A stretch of 64,000 nucleotides of DNA from Dehalococcoidales bacterium (GTDB taxonomy: Bacteria > Chloroflexota > Dehalococcoidia > Dehalococcoidales > UBA2162), in contig JAFGCW010000048.1 in the NCBI GenBank assembly GCA_016932435.1, forward strand, positions 1 to 64,000, read 5' to 3'. Position 1 is the stretch's first letter. The number at the start of each line of letters is the position of its first letter. The translations under genes and the position numbers were made by a program. The notes under the pieces were generated by a model. That model saw nothing but the letters and a program-made list of their open reading frames with translations. It was not told the DNA's origin and ran no database searches. Of the stretch, positions 25,653 to 34,980 are shown piece after piece.

Positions 25653-27500
25653 ATGACCAGAAAAATCGTATGGGTGGTAATCAGCTGTCTTATGGCCATC
25701 TCTCTGGTCATAGCTTCCTGTGATACACAGGAGACAGCTACAGAAGAAAAAGAAACAGAATCAAAATCTGCTGAGGTAGTCATTACAGAGACCGAAGAGG
25801 GTTACGAAGTCAAGACTACTGTCCAGGAAGGGTACCGCGATCCCAACGAACCGAAATACGGTGGAACGATGACGTTCGCCTGGTTCGAACCTCAGGGATG
25901 GGACCCTTATTACACATTCATGGTCAGCTGCAGTACTATATACATGGTCAATGAAGAACTACTCATGGGAGACTGGACACAAACCCCCGCCGGCGACGGG
26001 CGTGCCGGCATCGGCGGCTTCCTCGGTTATGCCAGTCGTTTGACCGGTGGACTCGCTGAAAGCTGGAGTATGCCGGATAACGAAACACTTCTCTACACTA
26101 TCCGCCAGGGAATAAACTGGCAGGATAAAGATCCCGTTAACGGCAGGGAATACGATGCCTATGATGCCGCATGGGCTGTCACCCGCTTGACCGAAGCCCC
26201 GACAGGCGCACATCGTATGATAAGTCCCCCGGAAGAATACATCCTCGGAGCGACTGCTCTTGACAAATGGACCCTTGAAGTGAAAGTACCCCCTGAAGCC
26301 CTGGGAGTACAGGCTATCTATATAGGATCATGGCTTCACCAATATCCGAAAGAAGTAGTCGATACTTACGGTGACATGAAGGACTGGAAAAACGTCGTTG
26401 GAACCGGCCCCTATATCCTGAAAGACTATGTCACGGGTAGTGTACTCACGTTCGAGCGGAACCCGAACTACTGGCAACACGATCCGATACACCCCGAGAA
26501 CCAGCTTCCTTACCTTGACAAGTGTAAATGGATGATTATCAGCGACGCTTCAACTCAACTGGCGGGATTCCGTACAGGCCAGATCGATATATCCTATGGT
26601 TTAACCATAAACACAGAAGATTCGACCAGACTCATTGAAGATATTCCTGAATTGCACTATGTAACACTTCCTGGAATGGACGCCCACCTGTATTTCAGGG
26701 TAGACAAACCGGAGTTGCCATGGAAAGATACAAGGGTCAGACAGGCCATGACTCTCACCATCAACAAACAGGAACTCATTGATGATTATTATATGGGATA
26801 TGCCAACCTGCTTGGAGCGGTGTATCCTCCGGACAAAGCCTGGGAACCTTTCTACACACCCCTCGAAGAACAGCCAACCGAACCGACGACCGAAGACTCC
26901 AGGTGCGGCGTCCAGGAGCTGTTTACCTACGATGATACCACTATCCCCAAGGCAAAAGCACTGCTTGCAGAAGCTGGCTATCCTGATGGTTTCAAGTGCC
27001 AGATAATCTCCTCTACCCCTGCTGAAACAGATTTCCTGTCCATCATCAAAGAATACTTTGCTACAGTCAATGTCGAACTGGAAATCCAGCAGCTTGAAGG
27101 CAGTATTGTTGGTGGTATGAGAAGAGCCAGGTCATATGAGGAAGGTATCTATACAGCATCGCCAACCTCAGCCTTCCCGTATGACATGCACAGCACCCGA
27201 AGTGAAAGCTTCGACTGCTTCTCCTATTATGAGAATCCAAAGACCAGGGCAGCTTATAATGAACAGCGGAAATATGTTATGAGAGACGATGCGAAGTATG
27301 CTGCTGTACACAAGGAGATAACTCCTTTCATTCTCGAGCAGTGTGTCGGTATATGGTGTCCTCTCCCGAGAAGTTTCCGGATGTGGTGGCCCTGGGTACA
27401 GAACTACCATGGAGAATCATCTCTCGGCTGCGATGATGAACTCATTATTTACTGGTACATGTGGATGGATGAAGAGATGAAGACAGGTATGGGCTACTAG
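25653..27500 (+). CDS. Peptide/solute ABC-type binding lipoprotein, family 5 (paralogue 2)
   Basis: 615 residues. Signal peptide and lipobox VIASC, then a Glu/Lys-rich linker and YGGTMTFAWFEPQGWDPYY. Family-5 landmarks include GTGPYILKDYVTGSVLTFER, RVRQAMTLTINKQELIDDYY and LLAEAGYPDGFKCQI. It ends RMWWPWVQNYHGESSLG and TGMGY. Signal peptide and tail are nearly the same as in the protein at 12512. The protein would hold a peptide or other small solute outside the membrane for an ABC importer, but no permease or ATPase genes are nearby. Confidence 0.9.
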   Translation: MTRKIVWVVISCLMAISLVIASCDTQETATEEKETESKSAEVVITETEEGYEVKTTVQEGYRDPNEPKYGGTMTFAWFEPQGWDPYYTFMVSCSTIYMVNEELLMGDWTQTPAGDGRAGIGGFLGYASRLTGGLAESWSMPDNETLLYTIRQGINWQDKDPVNGREYDAYDAAWAVTRLTEAPTGAHRMISPPEEYILGATALDKWTLEVKVPPEALGVQAIYIGSWLHQYPKEVVDTYGDMKDWKNVVGTGPYILKDYVTGSVLTFERNPNYWQHDPIHPENQLPYLDKCKWMIISDASTQLAGFRTGQIDISYGLTINTEDSTRLIEDIPELHYVTLPGMDAHLYFRVDKPELPWKDTRVRQAMTLTINKQELIDDYYMGYANLLGAVYPPDKAWEPFYTPLEEQPTEPTTEDSRCGVQELFTYDDTTIPKAKALLAEAGYPDGFKCQIISSTPAETDFLSIIKEYFATVNVELEIQQLEGSIVGGMRRARSYEEGIYTASPTSAFPYDMHSTRSESFDCFSYYENPKTRAAYNEQRKYVMRDDAKYAAVHKEITPFILEQCVGIWCPLPRSFRMWWPWVQNYHGESSLGCDDELIIYWYMWMDEEMKTGMGY

Positions 27501-27547
27501 AATATTGAAAAGATAAACCGAGTTACAAGGTAACAGGCTAAAAAGAG

Positions 27548-27575
27548 GGTATCAGAAATTCTGATACCTTCTTTA
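27548..27575 (+). terminator. Intrinsic terminator after binding lipoprotein 2
   Basis: GGTATCAGAA / TTCTGATACC perfect 10-base stem with a minimal loop, followed by TTCTTTA. Confidence 0.8.
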
Positions 27576-27600
27576 CTATCTCTGCCGTGTGTACTATACT
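27572..27600 (+). promoter_or_regulatory. Promoter of binding lipoprotein 3
   Basis: TTTACT at 27572-27577, 17-base spacer, TATACT at 27595-27600. It starts right at the end of the preceding terminator and gives a leader of about 200 bases. Confidence 0.55.
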
Positions 27601-27683
27601 GCTTGTCAAGTATGAACTAATTCACCTTTAACTATCTCGTTGGGCGTGTCCGGGTAACTGAACCTGATGACATCATAAATGGC

Positions 27684-27716
27684 GAGGAGGTGATGCCATT
27701 GCATAGTAAACCCTGA
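27684..27716 (+). promoter_or_regulatory. Extended Shine-Dalgarno and short leader ORF before binding lipoprotein 3
   Basis: GAGGAGGTGATGCC followed by ATTG, identical over 14 bases to the site before paralogue 2. ATG at 27693 gives MPLHSKP then TGA at 27714-27716; TTG at 27699 is the alternative start. The main gene starts 91 bases later with GGAGGG. Confidence 0.6.
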
Positions 27717-27807
27717 ACCACTTTAATCCTGAATTCACAAACAGTAATACTCATCACTGGCATTCCGGTATTAGTTTTCTACTGCCCGGTGGTGAGAAGG
27801 AGGGAAA

Positions 27808-29574
27808 ATGAAAAAAGCCATATGGTTGGCATTATGTTGTGTAATGGCATTTTCTTTGATCTTAGCCTCGTGTGGAGGGGACGAGGATTCTGAGGATGAA
27901 GGAGGAAAAGAAGGAGAAAGCCAGTACCGTGATCCTGAAGAACCGAAATACGGTGGGACTTATACTGACTTAACCATGGGAGATCCAAATGGTTTCGATC
28001 CGCGTGTCGTAATGAACCTGATGTGTCCCACCATCTGGATAACTCACGATGAATTATTAACCGGTGACTGGGCAAAGGGTCCTGCAGGCACTGGCGAGAC
28101 CGACTGGCAGTTAGGATTTCTTGGGCAGATAAGTCTGCTTTCGGGTAAACTGGCGGACAGCTGGGAGTTGCCTGATGATGAAACTATCATCTATCATCTC
28201 AAACAGGGTGTTCACTTTTCCTATGACCCGAATAACAACAATGAAGCCAGCCGCCTGGTAAACGGCAGGGAAATGACCGCCGAGGATGTTGCATGGAGTC
28301 TGGAGTCGGAATGGTTTGCACCCGGGATGAATGAAGCTGTGTTTTTCCTGCCGGAGCAATGGATAATTTCCGCAAAGGCGCTTGACAAATACACAGTTGA
28401 AATCAAGACACCGGCAAATTCTCAGGGAACTAACCTTTGCGAAAGTGGTGAACGTATTTCCATATTCGCTCCTGAAGTAACCGAGAAATGGGGAGACCAG
28501 AACGATTTGGAACGCTCGGTCGGGATATCAGCATGGATACTAAAGGATTATATTAGCGGAAGTTCGATAACCTATACGAGAAATCCTAATTACCATCTGT
28601 TCGACCCGATTCATCCTGAAAACCGGTTACCCTATCTTGATGTCTACAAGCAATTAATAATACCAGACTCTTCTACCCAGCAGGCATCATTCAGGACAGG
28701 TAAAATAGACATGATGGTAGGGGTTTCATGGGAAAATAAGGAGTTACTGCTGAAAGATTGCCCCGAGATGAAGTATATAGACACTTATGGGATGGGCCTT
28801 GTGCCTTGCGGCAGGATGGACAAGGACCTGCCATTCAACGATATCAAGGTCATGCAGGCGATGAACATGGCGGTCAACCAGCAGGAACTCGTAGATGACT
28901 ATTATCAGGGGAACGCCCAGTTAGTGGGCTGGCCATTCTATGATATCGTTGCGCATACGCCCTTTTATACTCCGCTGGAGGAAATGCCTGAGATATGCCA
29001 GGAGATATACGGGTTTTACCCGGAAAAGGCAAAACAGCTTCTGACTGAAGCGGGTTACCCCAACGGATTCAAGACAACAATCGCCTGTGTCCAGAACCAT
29101 GTTGACCTCCTGTCTATTATCAAGAATTACCTTGCTGATGTCGGAATCGATATGGAGCTCCAGGTGCTTGAGGGAAGTATCTTCAACGGCGTGAACAGGG
29201 GCAGAACTCACGATGAGATGATTATGAAAGAGACAAAGATGTACAGCATGCCCTGGCACATGTTCGAGGTTCGTGCAGATAACGCGGATGGTGTTGCCTT
29301 CTACGAGCGACCAGAAACACGGGCAGTATATGAAACAATAAACAATTATCTTGGACGAGATGACACTGTCTGGATTAAAGCGTTAAGGGATATCGTTCCA
29401 TTCATGATCGAGGATCCATGGGGAATATACTTGCCGATAGCTGAAACAGATACAATGTGGTGGCCCTGGATGCAGAATTTCCGTGGCGAGACCAGTATCG
29501 GTAATTTCACCCCGTCGACTCATGTCATGTATACCTGGGTAGATCAAGAAATGAAAACTGCTATGGGTTACTAG
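27808..29574 (+). CDS. Peptide/solute ABC-type binding lipoprotein, family 5 (paralogue 3)
   Basis: 588 residues. Lipobox LILASC, acidic linker, then YGGTYTDLTMGDPNGFDPRV. Family-5 motifs include GISAWILKDYISGSSITYTR, IKVMQAMNMAVNQQELVDDY and LLTEAGYPNGFKTTI. It ends MWWPWMQNFRGETSIG and TAMGY, as in paralogues 1 and 2. It follows paralogue 2 head to tail but has its own promoter. Divergence between the three in the central domain suggests different ligands. No transporter membrane genes accompany it. Confidence 0.9.
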   Translation: MKKAIWLALCCVMAFSLILASCGGDEDSEDEGGKEGESQYRDPEEPKYGGTYTDLTMGDPNGFDPRVVMNLMCPTIWITHDELLTGDWAKGPAGTGETDWQLGFLGQISLLSGKLADSWELPDDETIIYHLKQGVHFSYDPNNNNEASRLVNGREMTAEDVAWSLESEWFAPGMNEAVFFLPEQWIISAKALDKYTVEIKTPANSQGTNLCESGERISIFAPEVTEKWGDQNDLERSVGISAWILKDYISGSSITYTRNPNYHLFDPIHPENRLPYLDVYKQLIIPDSSTQQASFRTGKIDMMVGVSWENKELLLKDCPEMKYIDTYGMGLVPCGRMDKDLPFNDIKVMQAMNMAVNQQELVDDYYQGNAQLVGWPFYDIVAHTPFYTPLEEMPEICQEIYGFYPEKAKQLLTEAGYPNGFKTTIACVQNHVDLLSIIKNYLADVGIDMELQVLEGSIFNGVNRGRTHDEMIMKETKMYSMPWHMFEVRADNADGVAFYERPETRAVYETINNYLGRDDTVWIKALRDIVPFMIEDPWGIYLPIAETDTMWWPWMQNFRGETSIGNFTPSTHVMYTWVDQEMKTAMGY

Positions 29575-29602
29575 CGTTTTCTTCTCTTTTAGATTCAGAA
29601 AG

Positions 29603-29630
29603 GCCGGAATGGAATCATTCCGGCTTTTTT
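29603..29630 (+). terminator. Intrinsic terminator after binding lipoprotein 3
   Basis: GCCGGAAT / ATTCCGGC stem with GGAATC loop, followed by six T. Confidence 0.9.
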
Positions 29631-29655
29631 CTTTTCGATGAAAATCCATAAGAGA

Positions 29656-29706
29656 TTGACAAATATATTATTTACTGTTATAACTGTTATATAAGTAATA
29701 TAACAG
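29656..29706 (+). promoter_or_regulatory. Promoter with overlapping palindromic operator of the GntR gene
   Basis: TTGACA at 29656-29661, 17-base spacer, TATAAC at 29679-29684. Immediately at the -10 a 23-base palindrome, CTGTTATAT then 5 bases then ATATAACAG (29684-29706), covers the start site. The position is ideal for autorepression by the GntR/YtrA-type protein encoded 50 bases on. Confidence 0.8.
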
Positions 29707-29755
29707 TACGAATACAATACCTGTCGACTGTAAAGCAGGTCACGGAGAAAACCAG

Positions 29756-30124
29756 ATGCTGCTATCGATAAATGAAAATGACAACCGTCCTATTTACCAG
29801 CAACTCGCCGGACAGGTAAGAGAACAGGTAAGTAAAGGAATTCTGAAACCGGGAGATACATTACCCTCGGTCAGGGAACTTTCGGATAGTCTTGGTGTAA
29901 ATATGCACACCGTACGGAGGGCGTATCTCTTATTGCGGGATCAGGGAATAATCGATCTTAGACTTGGCAGGAAAGCCAGGATCGCCACCAGAAACACGAC
30001 GCCTGTTACTAATGATGCGACGAATGATATCAAGGTACGGCTTGAAGAGCTGGTTACCGACGCACTGCTTCTGGGAATTTCACCAGAGGATCTGGTTGAC
30101 ATGGTCAACAGACAATTGGAATAG
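29756..30124 (+). CDS. GntR-family transcriptional regulator, YtrA subfamily
   Basis: 122 residues, about the YtrA length: an N-terminal winged helix (NRPIYQQLAGQVREQVSKGI, then DTLPSVRELSDSLGVNMHTV) with only a short helical C-terminal dimerisation tail and no large ligand domain. Such regulators commonly control neighbouring membrane or transporter genes and bind palindromic sites; one lies at its own promoter. The next gene, 24 bases downstream, is a DUF1648 membrane protein and is likely the target. Confidence 0.9.
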   Translation: MLLSINENDNRPIYQQLAGQVREQVSKGILKPGDTLPSVRELSDSLGVNMHTVRRAYLLLRDQGIIDLRLGRKARIATRNTTPVTNDATNDIKVRLEELVTDALLLGISPEDLVDMVNRQLE

Positions 30125-30148
30125 ACACTGATTGTAAGGAGAATTTGC

Positions 30149-31129
30149 GTGAAAATAAAGTTGACCCATTCGATTTGGTCGCATATCCCTGCCTTCATTG
30201 CTCTGGCCATATTGATAGTATATATAGTCATCTCTTCTCCCCTGCCGGTTGAAGCGCCTGTTCAGTTTACATCCGGTGGAATGCCCGGTCGAATCGGTTC
30301 ACCATGGGAATCACTTGGAATCACTCTGGGAATATCGGTATTTTTTCTTGTACTCTCTGTAGTCCTGGATGAACTCTGGGCGCGACAGGAAAAGAAGAAA
30401 TACTTCAACTGGGTTTCCTTACTCGATGAAATAATTATCGGGGCAATGACAGGTATCAATATCGGTTACCTGTCATACCTTAACGGCAGTTCGGAACAAT
30501 TTGTTTTCCCCTGGATCTGGCTTCTTGTGTTCGCCGGCGGAGCTGCTTTTCTCGCGATACTTTTCGAAATCAGGCGTCCGTATCGTGCTTATGCTGATCA
30601 ACTGACCTCTGAAGAAAACACTGAACTGAAAGCGGAACTGCACAAACGTCTTTCGGATAGTTCGACTTTCGTTTACTGGGACTCGCAGAATCCCTTATAT
30701 GTCACAATCCTGACTACAGTGCTTCCTGTTGGTATGATTATCGCCGGAATTGCCAGTTGGGTCACTCAGCCGTTCGTATCGGTCATCGTAATCATTGTGG
30801 GAATCAGTCTTATCTTACCTCTGAGCGGTCAACGAATAATCGTCACCAGGCAGAACGTAACGATTAAGTGGGGAATCATTGGTTTGAAAGTGCTTAACCT
30901 TGAGATACCCGCGATTACAAGTGCGGAATTACACGAATTCAGTCCTTTGAAAGATTTTGGAGGGTATGGGATACGCCAGAACCGCAAAATGAAGGCATAT
31001 TATCTCAGTGGTTCACGGGCAGTGAAACTGGAGACCACTAGTGGTAAAAAGTACCTTATCGGTTCCGACCACCCCGAAAACCTGGCTGCGGTAATAAGTA
31101 CTATAATCTCAAACCAACCAGACCGGTAA
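30149..31129 (+). CDS. DUF1648 domain integral membrane protein
   Basis: 326 residues. The N-terminal DUF1648 segment LPVEAPVQFTSGGMPGRIGS follows a first membrane helix (IPAFIALAILIVYIVIS). Several more membrane helices follow (TLGISVFFLVLSVVL, WIWLLVFAGGAAFLAILF, LTTVLPVGMIIAGIASW, VIVIIVGISLILPL), then a C-terminal PH-like cytoplasmic part (QRIIVTRQNVTIKWGIIG). GTG start preceded by AAGGAG. In Bacillus, DUF1648 proteins (for example SdpI-like) are linked to GntR-type regulators and envelope stress or immunity; that role here is inference. Confidence 0.8.
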   Translation: MKIKLTHSIWSHIPAFIALAILIVYIVISSPLPVEAPVQFTSGGMPGRIGSPWESLGITLGISVFFLVLSVVLDELWARQEKKKYFNWVSLLDEIIIGAMTGINIGYLSYLNGSSEQFVFPWIWLLVFAGGAAFLAILFEIRRPYRAYADQLTSEENTELKAELHKRLSDSSTFVYWDSQNPLYVTILTTVLPVGMIIAGIASWVTQPFVSVIVIIVGISLILPLSGQRIIVTRQNVTIKWGIIGLKVLNLEIPAITSAELHEFSPLKDFGGYGIRQNRKMKAYYLSGSRAVKLETTSGKKYLIGSDHPENLAAVISTIISNQPDR

Positions 31130-31217
31130 TAACTTGTTTCAACGAATAATCTACCCGGGTATGAATCATTCGCAACTCGCACTTGACTGTGTTGTTCAAT
31201 TCAGTTAGTTTATCATA

Positions 31218-32480
31218 GTGGACGAACATGGGATACTCGGCTCTGTAGAATTCCAGATGAGCCTGCTGCTTTTTATCGCCCTGGCAGGCTACCTGATCGC
31301 GTACCGAATTAATCAGTCAGCTGTCGTAGGGATCATCCTTGCCGGAATCATTGTCGGTCCCAGCTTACTCGGCCTCGTGACATACACTGATTTTGTCTCA
31401 AGTCTCGGTCACCTGGGCGCAGTCGTCCTCCTCTTTACTGTCGGCCTGCATTTTCGAATCAGTGAAATCACAAATGTAAAATATTTGATTATCGCCATAA
31501 TGGGAATAATCATTCCCTGGACTGCAGGCTATTTCACCGCTGTGCTGTTCGATTTCGATTTCGGAGCGTCTATATTCATCGGTACCGCTCTTACTGCAAC
31601 CAGTATCGCAATCACTGCGAATGTCCTTAAAGAAATGAACCGGCTCCAGTCGGATGCTGCCAAGGCAATTATCGGCGCGGCAATAATCGATGATGTACTC
31701 AGCCTCCTGGCACTTTCAATATCAGAGGGGATAGTACTGGGTGAATTATCGGTCGGCTCATTCCTGTTAATACTTGTTAAAGCAATAGTTTTCCTGGTAG
31801 CAGGCGCGTTCATCGGCATTAAGTTCTTAAGCAGGATAATGGAAAAACTGGATTACACCAGGTTCTGCGGTAAATACCCTGAATCCATTTTCATCCTGGC
31901 TATTATGGTTGCTTTCCTGTACGCAATGCTGGCAGAACTAATGGGTCTTTCAGCGATAATCGGTTCTTTTCTTGCCGGAGTGTCTCTGGTAAAGGTAAAA
32001 CTCAAGCACAATAAAAGCTTCCAGGAAGGCGCAGATCATCTTCAGGTTATATTCGCATCGATATTCTTCATATCACTCGGAGTACTGCTTGATTTTCATG
32101 TAGTCAGCCTGGATCTAATATGGTTTATCCTGGTGCTGTCAGTCGTGGCTCTTGCCACCAAGTTCATCGGCTGTGGTCTGCCTGCTAAAATCCTGGGCAT
32201 GAGTACCAGAAACTCCTCAATAATAGGTCTCGGTATGGTACCACGCGGCGAAGTAGCTATGATCGTCGCGCTTATCGGTCTCAACAACAACCTTATCCAG
32301 CAGGACACTTACGCTGCCCTGGTATTAATGAGCCTGATTACCACGATTATTCCACCCTTGATCCTCAGAAACTGGTTTTACAAGAAAAAGAAAGGGCAGA
32401 CAGGCAGTCGGGTAAGAGAAAGCAAAGCTTCCGATAAGGAAACTACGCCTGAAATAGAATCTTCCGGTACTCAATCCTGA
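31218..32480 (+). CDS. CPA2-family cation:proton antiporter
   Basis: 420 residues with about 12 membrane helices, Na+/H+ exchanger domain of the KefB/NapA type: AGYLIAYRINQSAVVGIILA, GPSLLG, then ALTATSIAITANVLKEM and the ion-binding AIIDDVLSLLALS with paired Asp. GMVPRGEVAMIVA is the late conserved motif. It exchanges Na+ or K+ for protons across the membrane. There is no TrkA-N/RCK domain; it ends in a short charged tail. GTG start has no strong ribosome-binding site, so a later Met (MSLLLF) is an alternative. Confidence 0.9.
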   Translation: MDEHGILGSVEFQMSLLLFIALAGYLIAYRINQSAVVGIILAGIIVGPSLLGLVTYTDFVSSLGHLGAVVLLFTVGLHFRISEITNVKYLIIAIMGIIIPWTAGYFTAVLFDFDFGASIFIGTALTATSIAITANVLKEMNRLQSDAAKAIIGAAIIDDVLSLLALSISEGIVLGELSVGSFLLILVKAIVFLVAGAFIGIKFLSRIMEKLDYTRFCGKYPESIFILAIMVAFLYAMLAELMGLSAIIGSFLAGVSLVKVKLKHNKSFQEGADHLQVIFASIFFISLGVLLDFHVVSLDLIWFILVLSVVALATKFIGCGLPAKILGMSTRNSSIIGLGMVPRGEVAMIVALIGLNNNLIQQDTYAALVLMSLITTIIPPLILRNWFYKKKKGQTGSRVRESKASDKETTPEIESSGTQS

Positions 32481-32653
32481 CGTTCTATATCCGGCTACTC
32501 CGGTCTGGTATCCATGCTCCTGAGAACCGCTGGCTGAGATATTCCATTAGTCAATGATTTTTCCACTTTCATTTATCCTGCATTTAAGGTAATATAACAC
32601 CCAAACGGAAAAGAAGATAAAGGCATTTAATTGCCGGGAAGGAGTACTTACTC

Positions 32654-33514
32654 ATGGCAGACATGAAATATGGAGGTTATGTCAAACAATTAGCATTCAC
32701 ACCGGGGAGAGGTGGGGCCAACGCGAAGGAACTGGTTTTTGTCTCTGGTGAAGACATGGGGGGATTTGATTTTAACTTTATCATCGGTGTATATGATCAA
32801 ACAGGGGACTGGGCGCCCGGGGCCGGGGCTCATAGCCATTCCTTCGATGAACTGTTACTGTTCTTCGGGTATGATGACAAGGATATGAGTTACCTTGGTT
32901 CGGACATGGAATTATCCCTCGGTAAGGAGTGGGAACCTCACAAGTTCAGTGCTCCGACGGTCGGTGTCGCGCCCCAGGGATTCCCTCACTGCCCTCTCGT
33001 TACGGAAAAAGTTTACAAACCATTCGGCCATTTTCATCTTGCCCTCAGCGATACCTATTCCGGCGACAGGGTTGCACAAGAAGGAGAAACAGACGGAAAT
33101 AAATACTCTCACCTGATGAAACCAATGGTCATAAAACAAGGTGTCGGCGGGGCTGACGCCATACAGTTCGTTGAAATGTCCGGAGATGAACTTGAGGGAC
33201 TAAACATCAACTTCGCAATGGGTCTCTTCAACCAGGCTGGTCGATGGGATCCCGGTCACGGAGCCCACATGCACCCTTATGATGAAGCGTATGTATTCTT
33301 CGGGCATAATACCGATGATCTGAGTTATTTCGGCGCAGAGATTACTATGGAAATAGGTAATGAACACGAGAAGCATACATTCGATAAACCGACGGTTGTT
33401 GCTATCCCGAGAGGTGTTCCCCATGGACCCATTATCTGCAATAAAGTAGACCGACCTTACAGCGTGATGAAGGTAGGACTCGGGCTTAAGTATGAGAGTT
33501 CGCCTGCAGACTAG
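32654..33514 (+). CDS. Duplicated-domain (bicupin-like) metal-binding protein
   Basis: 286 residues in two repeats of about 130. Repeat 1 has GAHSHSFDELLLFFGY and APQGFPHCPL; repeat 2 has GAHMHPYDEAYVFFGH and IPRGVPHGPI. Each keeps the HxHxxxE and distal His pattern of cupin metal sites. No signal peptide. GGAAGGAG site seven bases before ATG. It is a monocistronic gene between the antiporter and the GNAT gene and ends before a hairpin. Substrate unknown; such bicupins may be dioxygenases, isomerases or decarboxylases, and which one is not visible. Confidence 0.78.
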   Translation: MADMKYGGYVKQLAFTPGRGGANAKELVFVSGEDMGGFDFNFIIGVYDQTGDWAPGAGAHSHSFDELLLFFGYDDKDMSYLGSDMELSLGKEWEPHKFSAPTVGVAPQGFPHCPLVTEKVYKPFGHFHLALSDTYSGDRVAQEGETDGNKYSHLMKPMVIKQGVGGADAIQFVEMSGDELEGLNINFAMGLFNQAGRWDPGHGAHMHPYDEAYVFFGHNTDDLSYFGAEITMEIGNEHEKHTFDKPTVVAIPRGVPHGPIICNKVDRPYSVMKVGLGLKYESSPAD

Positions 33515-33544
33515 ATAAAATTCCTAATAAAAGTAGTTAACGAC

Positions 33545-33580
33545 GGCGGTAATAGTCCTGATTAGTCCACTATTACCGCC
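33545..33580 (+). terminator. Hairpin after the bicupin gene (terminator-like)
   Basis: Stem GGCGGTAATAGT / ACTATTACCGCC with a 12-base loop; no T-run, so an intrinsic terminator is not certain. It is followed within 20 bases by the GNAT gene start. Confidence 0.55.
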
Positions 33581-33598
33581 TGATCGATGTAACAACAC

Positions 33599-34057
33599 GT
33601 GAAAATACAGATTAAAAAGTTCGATGAAAGTACCGATACTCGAATACTTGAGTATACGCCTGACCGTACCATTATTCACACAGCCGGCGGCAAAATGTCT
33701 TCACTGTTCAGCAAGTCTGAATTTCTCGACGTATTCACGCCTGACGGATTCTGGATTGCACTCGACGATGATAAGATTATCGGTGCCGTATTATTCGGCA
33801 GATACGACAAAGAAAATCCTCCTTGTGCTGCAATTTATGGTATAAGAGTCGATGAACCTTATCGTCGGCGAGGTATCGGGGGAATTTTACTCCAGAAAGC
33901 CGATATGTATGCCAGGAATAATAGTATCGACCGGATGTTTCTTCACACCACACCTGATAACATCGCGGCTTTGACACTCTTCAAGAAAGCCGGATATATG
34001 GTTACTGAAAACACCGGTGACAGAGTAACATTAATGAAAAAGATGAGATTCAGATAA
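33599..34057 (+). CDS. GNAT-family N-acetyltransferase
   Basis: 152 residues. Acetyl-CoA binding motif A is YRRRGIGGILLQKADMYARN, followed by TTPDNIAALTLFKKAGYMVT. Acts on an unknown amine. GTG start at 33599. It ends one base before the trmH-family gene, so the two are co-transcribed, and the acetyltransferase may act on a protein or RNA-linked target. Confidence 0.85.
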   Translation: MKIQIKKFDESTDTRILEYTPDRTIIHTAGGKMSSLFSKSEFLDVFTPDGFWIALDDDKIIGAVLFGRYDKENPPCAAIYGIRVDEPYRRRGIGGILLQKADMYARNNSIDRMFLHTTPDNIAALTLFKKAGYMVTENTGDRVTLMKKMRFR

Positions 34058-34058
34058 T

Positions 34059-34814
34059 ATGTCTTCACCATTAAAACCGTTGAAATGGTATAAATCTCTA
34101 TCCACCAGAAAAGGACGAATTTCATCCGGTGCATTTCTGGTAGAAGGGGAACGAGCTGTCAGTCAGGTAATCATGGTTCAGCCTGAAAATATACAGGAGA
34201 TTCTTATAACTGGTGATTTATCTTCGATATATGAAAAATATACCGTACGTTCTCTTTCCGAAAGTCAGTTTAAATCCATCAGCGCGACCCAAACACCACA
34301 GGGAATAGCGGCCATAGTTAAATCACCTCCGGGTATATACTCCGATAACCTTCCTCTCGAGATTGGCGATAAAATCCTTCTCCTGGAGGACATCCAGGAT
34401 CCGGGTAATGCCGGAACACTCATACGAACGGCGGCTGCTTTCGGTTATTCCGGGGTAATTATGACCGAAAAAAGCGCTGATCCCCTGTCGCCCAAGTGTG
34501 TTCAGTCGACTGCCGGTTCTATAATGTCCGTGTGGATACGACGGACGTCCGGATATATGAAATTCGTCCAGCAACTTAAGGATAATGGTTATACAGTTAT
34601 TGCCGCGGACCTGGCTGGGACAGAAGATCCGTTAATCGTAAAGAGTCAGAAGAAACTCATACTTACCCTCGGCAACGAAGCGTCCGGCCTTTCCGGCGAA
34701 CTCCTGAAAAATTCGGACTACAGGATACGAATACCCACCATCCATGAAAAAGCAGAATCGTTAAACGTCGCTGCCTGCGGAGCAATTTGCATGTACCTTA
34801 GTTCAAAGGAATAA
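34059..34814 (+). CDS. TrmH/SpoU-family RNA 2'-O-methyltransferase
   Basis: 251 residues. N-terminal substrate-binding domain (RKGRISSGAFLVEGERAVSQ) and C-terminal SPOUT knot with motif 1 LLEDIQDPGNAGTLIRTAAA, motif 2 LTLGNEASGLSGELL and motif 3 IPTIHEKAESLNVAACGAI. It uses S-adenosylmethionine to methylate a ribose in rRNA or tRNA. It is more like 23S rRNA (RlmB/TsnR-type) enzymes than tRNA TrmH by its N-terminal extension. ATG one base after the GNAT stop. Confidence 0.9.
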   Translation: MSSPLKPLKWYKSLSTRKGRISSGAFLVEGERAVSQVIMVQPENIQEILITGDLSSIYEKYTVRSLSESQFKSISATQTPQGIAAIVKSPPGIYSDNLPLEIGDKILLLEDIQDPGNAGTLIRTAAAFGYSGVIMTEKSADPLSPKCVQSTAGSIMSVWIRRTSGYMKFVQQLKDNGYTVIAADLAGTEDPLIVKSQKKLILTLGNEASGLSGELLKNSDYRIRIPTIHEKAESLNVAACGAICMYLSSKE

Positions 34815-34845
34815 TATCCTGTAACATTTTCTCCGTGCCTGCAGC

Positions 34846-34874
34846 TTTACATGACATATCTCCTGGTATATAAT
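34846..34874 (+). promoter_or_regulatory. Promoter of the zinc-ribbon gene
   Basis: TTTACA at 34846-34851, 17-base spacer, consensus TATAAT at 34869-34874. The leader to the ATG at 34981 is about 100 bases. Confidence 0.65.
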
Positions 34875-34980
34875 GTTAAAGGTTACAGTGTAGGTTATTA
34901 CAAACTTCAATATATCAAGACATATCATTTTAGTATTGGGTGACCGAACTCTAACTAATATAGAGAGAGGAGGTCATCTA

